Below the pieces are notes generated by a model that was not told where the DNA came from, made no database searches, and saw only the letters and a list, made by a program, of their open reading frames with translations. Made by a program: the position numbers and the translations under genes. Shown here in pieces: positions 1-8,827 of a stretch of 64,000 nt of DNA (position 1 is its first letter; every line of letters starts with the position of its first letter). Source of the stretch: Haloferax larsenii JCM 13917 (GTDB lineage: Archaea > Halobacteriota > Halobacteria > Halobacteriales > Haloferacaceae); contig NZ_AOLI01000009.1 in the NCBI RefSeq assembly GCF_000336955.1, forward strand, positions 194,652 to 258,651. The letters are read 5' to 3'.

Positions 1-30
1 CACGTGCAGGAGGCGTCTCTACGCGTCGAT

Positions 31-660
31 TTAGCTGTCTTGCCGTTCGAAGACTCGCAACGTATCCGGGTCGTCGCGCGCGACGTCGCGCTGTGAAAAG
101 CCGAACTGTGTGAAGATATCGTTCCAGTCGCGGTAGTAGAGCGGAAAGTCGTACTGAGTGTCGTTCACGTCGGAACCGTTCGATTGGTCGTCGTCAGCCC
201 CCTCGTTTTCGACGGTGACGAGAAGGTCGTTCGTACACCGGGCGAGTTCTTCGAAGACCCACGCGTCGTCGGGATGGATGTGCTGAAGCGTCTCGATGGA
301 GTACACCACGTCGAACTGGCCGTCGTCGAACTCCTCGACGACGTCCTCGATGGCTGCCGCGTAGAACGTGCCGCTGGCAGCGAGTTCGGGATACGCCTCT
401 CGCATCACCTCGAACGAGTCGTCGTTGATGTCGATGCCGTAGACGCTCTCGAAGCCGTTGTCCCGAAGGTGCGACAGATGTCGCCCCGACCCGCATCCGA
501 GTTCTAACACCGACGCAGACGGGTCGATGGCGTCGTCGAGAATCTGATGAATCGCTTCGCTCGTTTCGTTCGGGCCGTAATAGGCGTAGTACTCCGGGGA
601 AAACTCTCCCGACCGGTCTGCCCACTGCCGACGAACATCGTTAGGACCCACAGGAATCAC
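31..660 (-). CDS. class I SAM-dependent methyltransferase
   Basis: A 209-residue protein with a Rossmann-type methyltransferase core. The SAM-binding glycine motif VLELGCGSGRH lies at about residues 51-61, followed by the acidic loop VYGIDI at about 73-78, and a later motif (FDVVYSIETLQHI) fits the post-II/III region. The family transfers a methyl group from S-adenosylmethionine; the acceptor cannot be told from sequence. The start ATG gives a normal N-terminus with a YYGPNETSE helix before motif I. It stands alone at the left edge, transcribed away from the cold-shock gene. Class call is firm, substrate unknown. Confidence 0.8.
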   Translation of the reverse strand: MIPVGPNDVRRQWADRSGEFSPEYYAYYGPNETSEAIHQILDDAIDPSASVLELGCGSGRHLSHLRDNGFESVYGIDINDDSFEVMREAYPELAASGTFYAAAIEDVVEEFDDGQFDVVYSIETLQHIHPDDAWVFEELARCTNDLLVTVENEGADDDQSNGSDVNDTQYDFPLYYRDWNDIFTQFGFSQRDVARDDPDTLRVFERQDS

Positions 661-868
661 GGGTTCCTCGACGGGTAAAGCCTCGTCGGACGAGCGGCCC
701 CCGATGCTGCGACCAGAACTGCCGATACCACAGAATCCACCCAGAACACCGACGATGCGCTAGCCGAGCACACACAGAATAGACGAATCAGAACAAATGT
801 CTATTTGAGTGGCGACATCAGAAAAAGAATTCAACAAAATCGAGGCATGACACTACGACCCTCACAAG

Positions 869-874
869 CTTTAT
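869..874 (+). promoter_or_regulatory. TATA element of the cold-shock gene
   Basis: CTTTAT lies about 30 bases before the ATG of the cold-shock gene. This is the spacing expected for an archaeal TATA box with a very short or absent 5' leader. Seen in sequence; use as a promoter is inferred. Confidence 0.5.
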
Positions 875-902
875 CCCCAAACGGCCACTGTGTCCAAAAG
901 CA

Positions 903-1097
903 ATGGCGAAAGGAAACGTTGATTTCTTCAACGACACTGGCGGCTACGGTTTCATTTCGACGGACGATGCGGACGACGACGTGTTCTTCCACATGGAAGA
1001 CATCGGCGGCCCTGACCTCGAAGAAGGAACGGATGTGGAGTTTGACATTGAACAGGCCCCCAAGGGCCCGCGTGCGACGAACCTCACGCGTCTTTAA
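903..1097 (+). CDS. cold-shock domain protein (CspA family)
   Basis: A 64-residue single cold-shock domain with the two RNA-binding motifs GYGFIST and DVFFH, the usual five-strand OB-fold length, and an acidic surface typical of halophiles. Family members bind single-stranded RNA and DNA and act as RNA chaperones in the cytoplasm. A TATA-like element sits about 30 bases upstream, suggesting a nearly leaderless monocistronic transcript. The coding frame is chosen over a longer overlapping frame because only this one gives the conserved domain. Confidence 0.93.
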   Translation: MAKGNVDFFNDTGGYGFISTDDADDDVFFHMEDIGGPDLEEGTDVEFDIEQAPKGPRATNLTRL

Positions 1098-1294
1098 ATC
1101 GGTAGGACGTCGCGCGTAGCGACAATACTACGGATTATTTCTCACGAAGCTACACTCGAAGAGCGGCGGTGCTCTCGAACGCTGTGCGACGTATCGAACA
1201 CAGTCTCATCACTCCCCGAGACCGTCAGGTTCTGCGTCAAGTAAACTATTCTACCGTTGCATACAGTTTTGCTCAGTTGGATTGTATATCCTGT

Positions 1295-2353
1295 ATGTCA
1301 TCCGCGCTCGTCATTGGGGGAACTGGCTTCGTCGGCCACCACACCACAGCAGAACTGCTCGACCACGGATACGAGGTGACGGTGTTCAGCCGTGGGGTCC
1401 GAGACTATCCATCGGACCCGCGCGACGGCGTCTCCTACGTCACGGTCGATAGAACCGACGCCGACTCGCTCGAATCGGCCGCCGAACGCGTCGACCCCGA
1501 CATCGTCATCGACAACGCCCTCTTCCACCCGGAACACGCACGCGAGGCAGTGGAGATTTTCGCAGACGTCGAGGCGTACGTCTACGTCTCCAGCGGTGGC
1601 GTCTACGACGCCCACGAGATTCCGAAGCGAGAGGACGAAACCACACTGCATTCGTTCTCCGCAGAACAGGCGGGCGACAACACGATGCGAACCTACGGCC
1701 CTCGCAAGGCCGAGTGTGACCGAATCGTCAGGGCTGCTGCCGACCGAGGCGTCGCTGCCATGTGTGTCCGACCGACGATGGTCTACGGGCCAAAATCGGC
1801 CGCCTCCGGCGACACCTCGTTGGTGGGGTCTATCTCTTGGGCGGCAGACCTTCCAGAGCTACAGGACCACCACGACTACTGGATTGACCGACTCGACCGC
1901 TACGACCGGGTCGTCGTCCCCGGCGACGGAACCGCAATCTGGCACCGCGTGTACGTCGAAGACGTGGCGCGGGCACTCCGAATCGTCGCCGAGGAGGGGA
2001 CGCCCGGCGAAGCCTACAACGCGGCCGACCGCACCGTGTTCACGATGGAAGACGTCATCGACCTCATCGCCGAGACGCTCGATACCACCGTGGAAGTGTT
2101 CCACGCGAGTCGCCGCGAACTCGCCGAATTCGGTCTCGAACCGGACGACTTCGTCCTCTATCACCACCTCGGAAGCGACTACCCGCACGTCCTTTCGACG
2201 TGCAAACTCTCGTCGCTCGGATGGGACTCGACGCCTCCGGAAGTCGCGATGGAGCGAACCGTCGAGGAGTCGCTGGCGAGCGAGCGCGACGGCAGCATGT
2301 TTGACCCGGGTCGAGAGGTCGAAGAACGCTTCCTCGACGCAGTCACCGAGTAG
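1295..2353 (+). CDS. NAD-dependent epimerase/dehydratase (extended SDR)
   Basis: A 352-residue extended short-chain dehydrogenase. The dinucleotide-binding motif GGTGFVGHHT is at the N-terminus, and a YxxxK catalytic pair appears in YGPRK. Family members act on nucleotide sugars or related substrates; the exact reaction is not readable here. The frame stays open further upstream, but the ATG chosen (MSSALVIGG) places the Rossmann strand directly at the N-terminus as in the family, and the upstream 42 residues look non-coding. It is convergent with the flavin oxidoreductase downstream. Confidence 0.82.
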   Translation: MSSALVIGGTGFVGHHTTAELLDHGYEVTVFSRGVRDYPSDPRDGVSYVTVDRTDADSLESAAERVDPDIVIDNALFHPEHAREAVEIFADVEAYVYVSSGGVYDAHEIPKREDETTLHSFSAEQAGDNTMRTYGPRKAECDRIVRAAADRGVAAMCVRPTMVYGPKSAASGDTSLVGSISWAADLPELQDHHDYWIDRLDRYDRVVVPGDGTAIWHRVYVEDVARALRIVAEEGTPGEAYNAADRTVFTMEDVIDLIAETLDTTVEVFHASRRELAEFGLEPDDFVLYHHLGSDYPHVLSTCKLSSLGWDSTPPEVAMERTVEESLASERDGSMFDPGREVEERFLDAVTE

Positions 2354-2388
2354 TGGAAAAAACGCCCCCGGTTCGACCGACTGTCCGG

Positions 2389-3858
2389 TTACCTGTCGCC
2401 GTCGGCCGGGCTAATGTTCCGGTTCGTGCGGAACACGTTCTCTGGGTCGTATCGCGCCTTACTCTCCTGAAGCCGGTCGAAGTGCTCGCCGTAGGTCGCG
2501 CGAACACGCTCTTCGCCTTCGTCGGCAGTCTGGAAGTTCACGTAGTTGCCGCCGGTCGAGAATGGACGGAGTCGTTCCCATGCATCGCGGACCCACTGCC
2601 GGTAGTCGTCTTCGTTCGGTTCGTCCGGTTCCCACATTCCGGCGACGCCGTACACGAAGCGGGCGTCCCTGTTTCCGACACTCCCGTCGTCAGCGTCCCG
2701 TTCGTTGAGAGCGCCGCCGATGTGTGCGAGCACTAACTGTGCCCCCGGAATCGGGCACTCTTCGGTGAGTTCCCGCACGGTCGAACAGAGCTCGTCGGGT
2801 AGCTCTGACGCGAACTCGGTCTTCCAGTAGTAGTGGTTGCCCTTGGGTTGTGTCGCATCGAGGTACGATTGGAGTTGGGTGTACGGTTGCTCCTGAAGCA
2901 AATCGACCACCGGGTCGCCGAGTCCCCGAATCGGTGCGAGCGCGTCGTCGACGTCGTCCAGGTCACCGGTGTAGCAGACGGCCATCGCGCAGATTCGCTT
3001 TCCGTGCCACTCTTCGGGGACGAACGGTGCCGGTGGTGCCCGTCGGAGGATATGGAAGACCGTCAACTCCCTCGGCCCCTCGTCGGTGAGTTCTCGGTAG
3101 GTGTCGAGAACCTCGTCCGCCCTGTCGAACGGCCACGCGATGAGCCCGCCGTAGACCATCGGCCCAACCTCGTGGAGGCGGAACGTAAAGGACGTAATGA
3201 CACCGAAGTTGTGCCCTGCGCCCCGAATCGCCCAAAAGAGGTCCTCGTTCTCGTCGCGGCTGGCTCGTCTGACTTCCCCGTCCGCGGTGACAATCTCGAC
3301 TTCGAGCAGATTGTCGACTGTCCACCCAAACCGTCGAGTGAGATAGCCAAATCCGCCGCCGAGCGTAAGCCCTGCCAGCCCGGTCTCCGAGACGAATCCA
3401 AGCGGCGTCGCCAGCCCGTGGAGTTGCGTCTCGCGGTCTACATCCCGGAGGAGACACCCGGCCTGCGCCGTCACGGTCTGCGCCTTGGGGTCGACGATGA
3501 CTCCTCGAAGCTCGGACATATCGATAGTGAATCCGCCGTCGGCCAGTGCAGTCCCCGCGATGTTGTGCCCGCCGCCCCGAACAGACAGTTCGAGGTCGTG
3601 TTCACGGGCGAAGTTGACGGCGTCGGCGACGTCTGCCGTTCCCGTTGGCTGCACGACGAGTGCCGGAGACTTCTCTATCATCCCGTTCCAGAGGCGCGTC
3701 GCCGCTTCGAACTCCGGGTCCGTGGGAACGAGTAGTCGTCCTTGCACACGCTCGTCGAAGGCATCGACTGCCTCTTCCGGTATCGTTGTCTTCGACCCTC
3801 CCCGAGTCGCGATTGTTGTTTGTGTAGCAGTACCGCCGTTCGAGCCCACTTCACTCAT
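2389..3858 (-). CDS. FAD-linked oxidase (PCMH/berberine-bridge type)
   Basis: About 489 residues. The N-terminal FAD-binding PCMH domain has the motif SVRGGGHNIAG, whose histidine is the usual site of covalent FAD attachment in this family, and the GLTLGGGFGYL loop. The C-terminus ends in a berberine-bridge-like segment (YDPENVFRTNRNI). Such enzymes oxidise alcohols or sugars with oxygen as acceptor; the substrate is unknown. An in-frame GTG three codons upstream could also start the protein, but the ATG of MSEVGSNGG is preferred. Confidence 0.85.
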   Translation of the reverse strand: MSEVGSNGGTATQTTIATRGGSKTTIPEEAVDAFDERVQGRLLVPTDPEFEAATRLWNGMIEKSPALVVQPTGTADVADAVNFAREHDLELSVRGGGHNIAGTALADGGFTIDMSELRGVIVDPKAQTVTAQAGCLLRDVDRETQLHGLATPLGFVSETGLAGLTLGGGFGYLTRRFGWTVDNLLEVEIVTADGEVRRASRDENEDLFWAIRGAGHNFGVITSFTFRLHEVGPMVYGGLIAWPFDRADEVLDTYRELTDEGPRELTVFHILRRAPPAPFVPEEWHGKRICAMAVCYTGDLDDVDDALAPIRGLGDPVVDLLQEQPYTQLQSYLDATQPKGNHYYWKTEFASELPDELCSTVRELTEECPIPGAQLVLAHIGGALNERDADDGSVGNRDARFVYGVAGMWEPDEPNEDDYRQWVRDAWERLRPFSTGGNYVNFQTADEGEERVRATYGEHFDRLQESKARYDPENVFRTNRNISPADGDR

Positions 3859-3988
3859 GGTTTCCACCCCGTGCTAGATACGGTCGAAGAGAGGATGACG
3901 ATTCCTCGTGAAATATTTCACCGCCTGAAATCACGCCCGGGCAGAGAGGTCGCCTGCCGACCCAACCGAAGAGGTCGGGTTCCCCCGG

Positions 3989-4813
3989 CTACGGGAGTCG
4001 ACTCGACGGAAAGAGTTCTTCGAGTTCGTCGGCGGTAACTGGGTGTGCGTCGGTCCGATGCCGCTCGAAGACGGCAGTGGCCCACTCACGCGCTTCGGGC
4101 GCATCGGTATCGATGACGGCTTCGAGCAGCCCCGTCTCGGCATCGTGACAGCAGAGACCGATACGGTCGTCGAAGATGCCGATACCGCATCGCTCTCCGT
4201 GGGAAAGGCCCTCGTGAAGGAAGATGGTACAGTTCTCACACGCTGCCGCCTGGGCGACTCGTTCTGGATTCCACGCGAGCGTCTTTTCGAGTACGTCTGG
4301 CGAGTAGACGTACTCGAACTCCATGCCGTCTTCGACCCTCCGGCAGACAGTTTCGTTGTTGGCCGATTTGAAGACGGTCGTTCCGAACCCCCGCAGCGCG
4401 GTCGTCTCTTCTATCAGCTGTGTAACCCGCTCGACCGGCTGGTACGGGTACCCGGGACCGGGATACGAGACCACCGCGTCGGCAAACAGGTCGACCGAAA
4501 AGCCCTCCATCTCGCGAGGGAGCCATCGCCATACGTCTCGGAGTTTCTGCTCTGTCTCCATCGCCGTGTGGAGGTTCGCGAACTGCTCGGCCACGTACGC
4601 GCCGAGTGGCGTCAGTTCGTACGCGGAACCGGCTCTAGTTATCCACTCTCGGTCCTCGAAATCACCGAGTACTCGCCCGACGGTCGGCGATGAGGCACCC
4701 GTTTCCGTTCGCAACTCGTTCCGGTTTCGGGGGCGGTCGGCGAGCGCGTCGAGAATCTTGACACGGTGGTCTGAGCGGACCACGAACGCTATCTCCTCTC
4801 TCGGAGACGCCAT
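3989..4813 (-). CDS. winged-helix transcriptional regulator with FilR1-like domain
   Basis: About 274 residues. The N-terminal ~70 residues form a winged helix-turn-helix (VKILDALADRPRNRNELR then SPTVGRVLGDFEDREW). The rest matches the layout of the FilR1 (DUF1724) effector domain first named in a methanogen regulator (RGFGTTVFKSAN, GIGIFDDRIGLCCHD). Likely a cytoplasmic DNA-binding repressor or activator with an unknown ligand. The ATG giving MASPREEIAF is chosen; upstream in-frame ATGs would add a short cysteine-containing tail unlike the family. Confidence 0.75.
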   Translation of the reverse strand: MASPREEIAFVVRSDHRVKILDALADRPRNRNELRTETGASSPTVGRVLGDFEDREWITRAGSAYELTPLGAYVAEQFANLHTAMETEQKLRDVWRWLPREMEGFSVDLFADAVVSYPGPGYPYQPVERVTQLIEETTALRGFGTTVFKSANNETVCRRVEDGMEFEYVYSPDVLEKTLAWNPERVAQAAACENCTIFLHEGLSHGERCGIGIFDDRIGLCCHDAETGLLEAVIDTDAPEAREWATAVFERHRTDAHPVTADELEELFPSSRLP

Positions 4814-4930
4814 GTTACAAATACACATGGTTCGATAATAGACTCCACGATTGCCGAGAGTCGTCACTCACCGGTTGTCTATGGTTCGTGGTCGGCCGCC
4901 AGACTGTGGCCCGCGTGTACAGGAGTTCGA

Positions 4931-5155
4931 CTAGTGGTCGTGGAACGAGTCGTGAAGGTCCCGTGCCTCTTCGAACGTCGTCGTAATCCACTCACCGTCC
5001 TCTTGGAGTTTGATTTGGACCATCCCGTCCGGGATATCCGCCTCCACGGTCTTCGCGTGGGCCTCGACGAGATGCTCGGCATACTGCGCCATCGCCGCAT
5101 CCGCAGACGGGGCGATAGCCTGCCACGAACAGCCCGGGTGTGAGCAGCGTTTCAT
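4931..5155 (-). CDS. small zinc-binding protein, DUF1059-like
   Basis: A 74-residue protein with C4 and C9 (CSHPGC) and a histidine pair at 28 and 33 (EHLVEAH), a likely zinc site of C2H2 form, followed by a mixed alpha/beta tail. This matches small DUF1059-type proteins common in haloarchaea, whose function is not known. The frame extends upstream for 200 codons, but that extension overlaps the divergent molybdoenzyme gene and is rejected. Divergently transcribed from the sulfite-oxidase-like gene. Confidence 0.7.
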   Translation of the reverse strand: MKRCSHPGCSWQAIAPSADAAMAQYAEHLVEAHAKTVEADIPDGMVQIKLQEDGEWITTTFEEARDLHDSFHDH

Positions 5156-5417
5156 TCTCTTACCACCGGCATTTCCCGGGCCAGTATGAATCTTTTCTTC
5201 AGTGCAGCATTCTTGGTAGTCGGGCTGACAGTATCGAGACCGGCTAGTTCGCTTGTCCGAACGCACCACGGCGAATTGGACAGAGAGTTGGAAGAGAGTT
5301 GGAAAAGAGCTCAAGTAGATTTCTGGACGAGTATACACCTGCACAGTAGTGAATTCGGTGTTCGGCCGCAAACACACTGGGTTCCGCTCACAGAACACGT
5401 CAGCTTCACCGTCGCCA

Positions 5418-6935
5418 ATGTCCCATCCAACACACCCTGTCACCGACCGATTGCCCGGCATCGAATCAGTGCTCGTCGCACTTCTCGCCGGCGTCGCGGG
5501 CGTCGCAGGGTCGTTTGCTGTCGCCGCGTTCACCCCCGCGTTTATCGCCGGCCCGATTGCGGGATTCATGGCCCGAACGCTTCCAGGTGCGCTCATCACG
5601 TTCAGTATCGTCGTGCTTGGCGACGTGGGGAGCCAGCTCAACGTCCTCCTCGCGGTGGGCCTTTCGACCACCGTCTTCGCTGTCGCGGCACTACTCGGAC
5701 AGGCCGTCGGACAGCGCACGGCGTATCCCATCGCTGGCGTCGTCGCGGCCGCGACGGCCGCACTCATCTCGGTCGGGATTACCGCCGCACCGACTGCCTC
5801 GGTCGTCGCGGGCGTCGCTACCGGAACCGTGGTTCTGCTCTCCGACCTCGGCCGGAGTCAACCCGTTTCGTCGCTTACGTCCCGGGCTTCCGACCTCTCT
5901 GCAGGCCGCCGACGTCTGCTCGCAGCGGTTGCGAGTGCAGCCTCGCTCGGCATCGGGGGCTACGTACTCGGCTCGCAGCAATCGACCCAGGTCTCCCCAC
6001 CGACGTTCGAAGGAATCCAACCGTGGGCCGCTCCCGAAGTCGAACCGCTCCTCGCGGAAGCGGCCGAGAAATCCCTCGACGTCTCGGGGCTCGAACCCCT
6101 CGTGAGCGACCGCTTCTACGAGGTCGACATCAACTCCACCGACCCGACGCTCGACGCCGCCTCGTGGTCGCTGACTGTCACCGGCACGGTCGACCGAGAG
6201 CTATCCTACTCGTACGAGGACATCCTCGCGATGGAGGTCGACCACCAGTTCGTCTCGCTGCGCTGTGTCGGCGAGGCACTCAACGGGAAGAAGATGGACA
6301 ACGCGCTGTGGACTGGCGTCTCGATTATGGACCTCGTCGAACCCGCCGGCCTCCCCGAAGGCTGCTGTGTGATGCTCCGCGCCGCCGACGGGTTCTACGA
6401 AGAATTCCCGCTTTCAGCCCTCCAAGACGGGTTTCTCGCCATCGGAATGAACGGGGGGCCGCTTCCCCGCGGCCACGGCTACCCCGCGCGGGCACTCATC
6501 CCCGGCCACTGGGGCGAAATCAACGTCAAGTGGCTCACCGAAATCGAGATTCTCGAAGCAGAGCAAGACGGCTACTGGGAAGAACGCGGCTGGCACGGAA
6601 CCGGCCCGGTCAACACGGTCGCGAAACTCCACGTCATCAACACGCTCGACGATGGCCGCAAGCAAGTCGGTGGCCACGCCTACGCGGGCGTTCGAGGTAT
6701 CGACCGCGTCGAAGTCTCGACCGACGGCGGCGACACGTGGGTCGACGCCACACTCTCGGACCCGCTTCCCGGAGCCGACGTGTGGCGACAGTGGACCCAC
6801 ACCTACGACCCGCCGGAGGGCGAACACGAAGTCGTCGTCCGCGCCACCGACGGCACGGGCGCACTCCAACCCGAAGCAAAGTCGTCGCCGTTCCCGAGCG
6901 GGCCGTCTGGCTGGGTGACGAAAACCGTCCGGTAG
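5418..6935 (+). CDS. membrane-anchored sulfite-oxidase-like molybdopterin oxidoreductase
   Basis: About 505 residues. The first ~170 residues are hydrophobic with four to five predicted membrane segments, then a further short hydrophobic helix (LLAAVASAASLGIGGYVLG) and a soluble oxidoreductase part. The soluble part carries the Moco-binding pattern FVSLRCVGEALNG, whose cysteine is the expected molybdenum ligand, plus the RGHGYPARALIPGHWGE segment and a C-terminal Mo-co dimerisation domain (GVRGIDRVEVSTDGGDTW). The family oxidises sulfite or reduces sulfoxides; the substrate is open. The ATG of MSHPTHP is chosen, just before the first membrane helix. Confidence 0.87.
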   Translation: MSHPTHPVTDRLPGIESVLVALLAGVAGVAGSFAVAAFTPAFIAGPIAGFMARTLPGALITFSIVVLGDVGSQLNVLLAVGLSTTVFAVAALLGQAVGQRTAYPIAGVVAAATAALISVGITAAPTASVVAGVATGTVVLLSDLGRSQPVSSLTSRASDLSAGRRRLLAAVASAASLGIGGYVLGSQQSTQVSPPTFEGIQPWAAPEVEPLLAEAAEKSLDVSGLEPLVSDRFYEVDINSTDPTLDAASWSLTVTGTVDRELSYSYEDILAMEVDHQFVSLRCVGEALNGKKMDNALWTGVSIMDLVEPAGLPEGCCVMLRAADGFYEEFPLSALQDGFLAIGMNGGPLPRGHGYPARALIPGHWGEINVKWLTEIEILEAEQDGYWEERGWHGTGPVNTVAKLHVINTLDDGRKQVGGHAYAGVRGIDRVEVSTDGGDTWVDATLSDPLPGADVWRQWTHTYDPPEGEHEVVVRATDGTGALQPEAKSSPFPSGPSGWVTKTVR

Positions 6936-7049
6936 CGATATCGGTCTGGACGTGACCCAGCTATTCAAAGGCAGATTCTGACGAGGGGACGAGAGAGGGG
7001 ACGAGGGAGGACACGGAGGGAGGGGACTCAGCCCCCGTGTTCCCCGGTG

Positions 7050-7742
7050 TTAGACGGTGAACGTCGTTTCAGTAGCGCTCGTGTTGCCGTGTGAGTCGGT
7101 CACGACGAGTTTCAGCGAGAACGTGTTGTCGTCGGCGAACTGCTCGACGAGCGTCGGGCCGGTCTTCCACGGCGAAGACAGGTAGTCGTCTTGGTGCTCG
7201 TGGTTTCGGACGTACCACTCGTAGGACTCGATAGTGCCACGCGGCGCTGCCGAGAGTCGGCCACTGAAGGTAATCGGCCCGCTGTTGTCCGGTGCTTCAG
7301 GAAGTCGGGTGATGCGTGCGGTCGGTGTGACCGTTTGGTGTGCGATGAAATCCAGTCGCGTGCTGTCCGTGTTCCCGTCGTTGTCAGTGACGACGAGTTT
7401 CAGCGAAAACGGACTGTCCGCGAACGATTCGGTGAACGTCTCGCTGGTTTTCCACGGCGAGGAGGGAAAGTCGTCCTGCGCCTCGTTGTTACGAACGTAC
7501 CATTCGTAGGACTGGATTCCGGCGGGTGCGCTCGATTCGCTCGCATCGAACGTAATATCGTCACCCTGTTCGGCCGGAATCGAGTCGGCGTTGATGACGG
7601 CTGTTGGACCGCTCGATGCGGCGGCGCTGCCGGTACTCGCGCCTACGCTAAGCATTCCAATCCCCGCTGCTGCGCCAGTCTTGAGGACCGTTCGTCGCGT
7701 CGAGTCGTCGACCAATCCAGAGTCGTCGTTGTCGTCTTTCAT
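7050..7742 (-). CDS. Tat-exported protein with two PKD-like repeats
   Basis: A 230-residue protein. The N-terminus has a twin-arginine signal (RRTVLKTGAAAGIGML) followed by an alanine/serine-rich stretch, so export by Tat is likely. The rest is two related beta-sandwich repeats of about 90 residues, each with SYEWYVRN, SSPWKT and FSLKLVVTD segments, as in PKD domains. No lipobox cysteine and no C-terminal anchor are visible. PKD modules usually mediate protein or carbohydrate contacts at the cell surface; no enzymatic domain is present. Confidence 0.75.
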   Translation of the reverse strand: MKDDNDDSGLVDDSTRRTVLKTGAAAGIGMLSVGASTGSAAASSGPTAVINADSIPAEQGDDITFDASESSAPAGIQSYEWYVRNNEAQDDFPSSPWKTSETFTESFADSPFSLKLVVTDNDGNTDSTRLDFIAHQTVTPTARITRLPEAPDNSGPITFSGRLSAAPRGTIESYEWYVRNHEHQDDYLSSPWKTGPTLVEQFADDNTFSLKLVVTDSHGNTSATETTFTV

Positions 7743-7997
7743 GACAACATCCCAATTGTATTCAAACTACATATTGAACGTTATGGGAGCGAGGTTCCGC
7801 CGTCGCCACTGGACGTGCACCCCATCTCACGGTGAAAAATCTAATTAAAAACGTTTCGCTATTCTTGGATTTTCCAAAACTTCTAACAGTTGATAACTTA
7901 AAACTCCGGTCGAATTTTCCTGTCCGATTCATGGCTGTGAGAAAGGATTAAATATCTGATAATAACTAAGTGGTAGCAGCCACTGGCTGAGATTGCA
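7743..7997. other. AT-rich intergenic region with likely promoters
   Basis: About 250 bases between the divergent PKD-like gene and the 42-residue hydrophobic ORF. It is clearly AT-richer than its flanks, with runs such as TCTAATTAAAAACG and GGATTAAATATCTG. The latter, near 7945-7958, is a plausible TATA element for the small ORF starting at 7998. No RNA gene or further ORF was recognised. Confidence 0.4.
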
Positions 7998-8126
7998 ATG
8001 CAAGAATCCAAACTCAATGCATTGACGCTCGCACTGCCACTGATTCCAGCCTTCGTGCTTGCAAGTTGGCTCGACGTAGCCAAGGCCGGTCTCGAAATAC
8101 TGCAGATAATCCTCGGCCTCTTCTGA
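7998..8126 (+). CDS. small hydrophobic single-pass membrane protein (42 aa)
   Basis: ATG to TGA encodes 42 residues beginning MQESKLNALTLALPLIP. There are two hydrophobic stretches split by a WLDVAKAG turn, and the protein ends in LQIILGLF. Composition is that of a one- or two-helix membrane peptide. A TATA-like ATTAAATATC lies about 45 bases upstream. A longer minus-strand frame crosses the region, but its product is cysteine- and tryptophan-rich and not acidic, so it looks non-coding. No known family recognised. Confidence 0.5.
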   Translation: MQESKLNALTLALPLIPAFVLASWLDVAKAGLEILQIILGLF

Positions 8127-8290
8127 CACGACGGGGGGCTTCGCAGCCACTCCCCCGTCCCTGTCTGGCATTCAGACCACAGTGGCTAGTCGTGTCTCCG
8201 TCTGCAACTTCTGCGGCGGCGACGAGAGTTGCGCTTACAGCCGACCGACGAACCGACCTGTTTACACCCAATCGGTGACGAGCGACTCAC

Positions 8291-8503
8291 ATGAGCCTCG
8301 ATTCGAGCGACGACCCGACTGTTCCGATTGTCTGCGACGACTGTGGCACGCGAACCCGCGTCCCGCTTTCCGACCTCGCAGACCTCCTCGAACGACACAA
8401 CGAGACCCGCCACGACGGCGAGTCGGTCGCCACGGTCGAACCCAAACTCGCAGAGCAAATCGCGGACCTCGTCACGGAAGATATGGGACTGCTCGAAGAG
8501 TAG
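8291..8503 (+). CDS. small C2H2-type zinc-finger-like protein
   Basis: A 70-residue acidic protein with C15-x2-C18 (VCDDCGTR) and H36-x4-H41 (ERHNETRH), a plausible single zinc finger, followed by a helical acidic tail ending in GLLEE. Haloarchaea carry many such small one-domain zinc-finger proteins, thought to act as regulators or protein adaptors; the role of this one is not known. The start ATG follows a short spacer after the upstream small ORF and gives a clean product. Confidence 0.7.
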   Translation: MSLDSSDDPTVPIVCDDCGTRTRVPLSDLADLLERHNETRHDGESVATVEPKLAEQIADLVTEDMGLLEE

Positions 8504-8617
8504 CCCGGTGGCGTGGTGTCGAGTTGGCTGTTGGTCACTCTCGCGGGTTTTCCGGGCGGAACTACGTTGCGAACCCTGTCGGTTCTGTTTCGTGTTCGGC
8601 GTGAGTGCTCGATTACA

Positions 8618-8636
8618 CTGGAAACTGGGTTTCCAG
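8618..8636 (+). repeat. perfect inverted repeat just upstream of a small ORF
   Basis: CTGGAAAC, a 3-base spacer TGG, then GTTTCCAG: a perfect 8-base palindrome ending four bases before the ATG of the next small ORF. It could be an operator or an RNA hairpin masking the start. Function inferred only from position. Confidence 0.5.
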
Positions 8637-8640
8637 ACGA

Positions 8641-8766
8641 ATGAGTAAACTCAGCAAAGTGGGGTTACTCGAAGAGGTCGAGCGCAGGTACTCCCGGATT
8701 TCTACGGAGGGGTGTGTCTATCTCTCCGGGGAGATCGACGCCTCGACGTTGGAACAAAGCGAGTGA
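8641..8766 (+). CDS. unrecognised small acidic protein (41 aa)
   Basis: ATG to TGA gives 41 residues (MSKLSKVGLLEEVERRYSR to DASTLEQSE) with haloarchaeal-style acidic composition. It lies directly before the accessory island, with a hairpin immediately upstream of its start. It may be a complete small protein or the 5' stub of a gene cut by the island's arrival; the clean C-terminus does not decide. No family recognised. Confidence 0.4.
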   Translation: MSKLSKVGLLEEVERRYSRISTEGCVYLSGEIDASTLEQSE

Positions 8767-8827
8767 GGAAGCACCCACCAGCCTTACCCGTAAAGGGGGC
8801 GGGTGGATGGGTTGTAGAGTGGTTTTC

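Noticed and set aside
5186..6955. 589-codon plus-strand frame overlapping the sulfite-oxidase-like gene
   Set aside because: Arginine-rich product with no domain; it is an alternate frame of the molybdoenzyme.
6979..7032. Purine-rich GAGGGGACGAG repeats after the molybdoenzyme gene
   Set aside because: Short imperfect simple-sequence tract between convergent genes; no sign of an array or of a CRISPR.
7929..8171. 80-residue minus-strand frame opposite the 42-residue ORF
   Set aside because: Cysteine- and tryptophan-rich product without acidic bias, and no promoter on that strand; the plus-strand ORF is more plausible.
8771..8810. Hairpin-like CACCCACC / GGCGGGTG between the 41-residue ORF and the DUF3892 gene
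   Set aside because: Arms are imperfect and no T run follows, so a terminator or att site cannot be supported.
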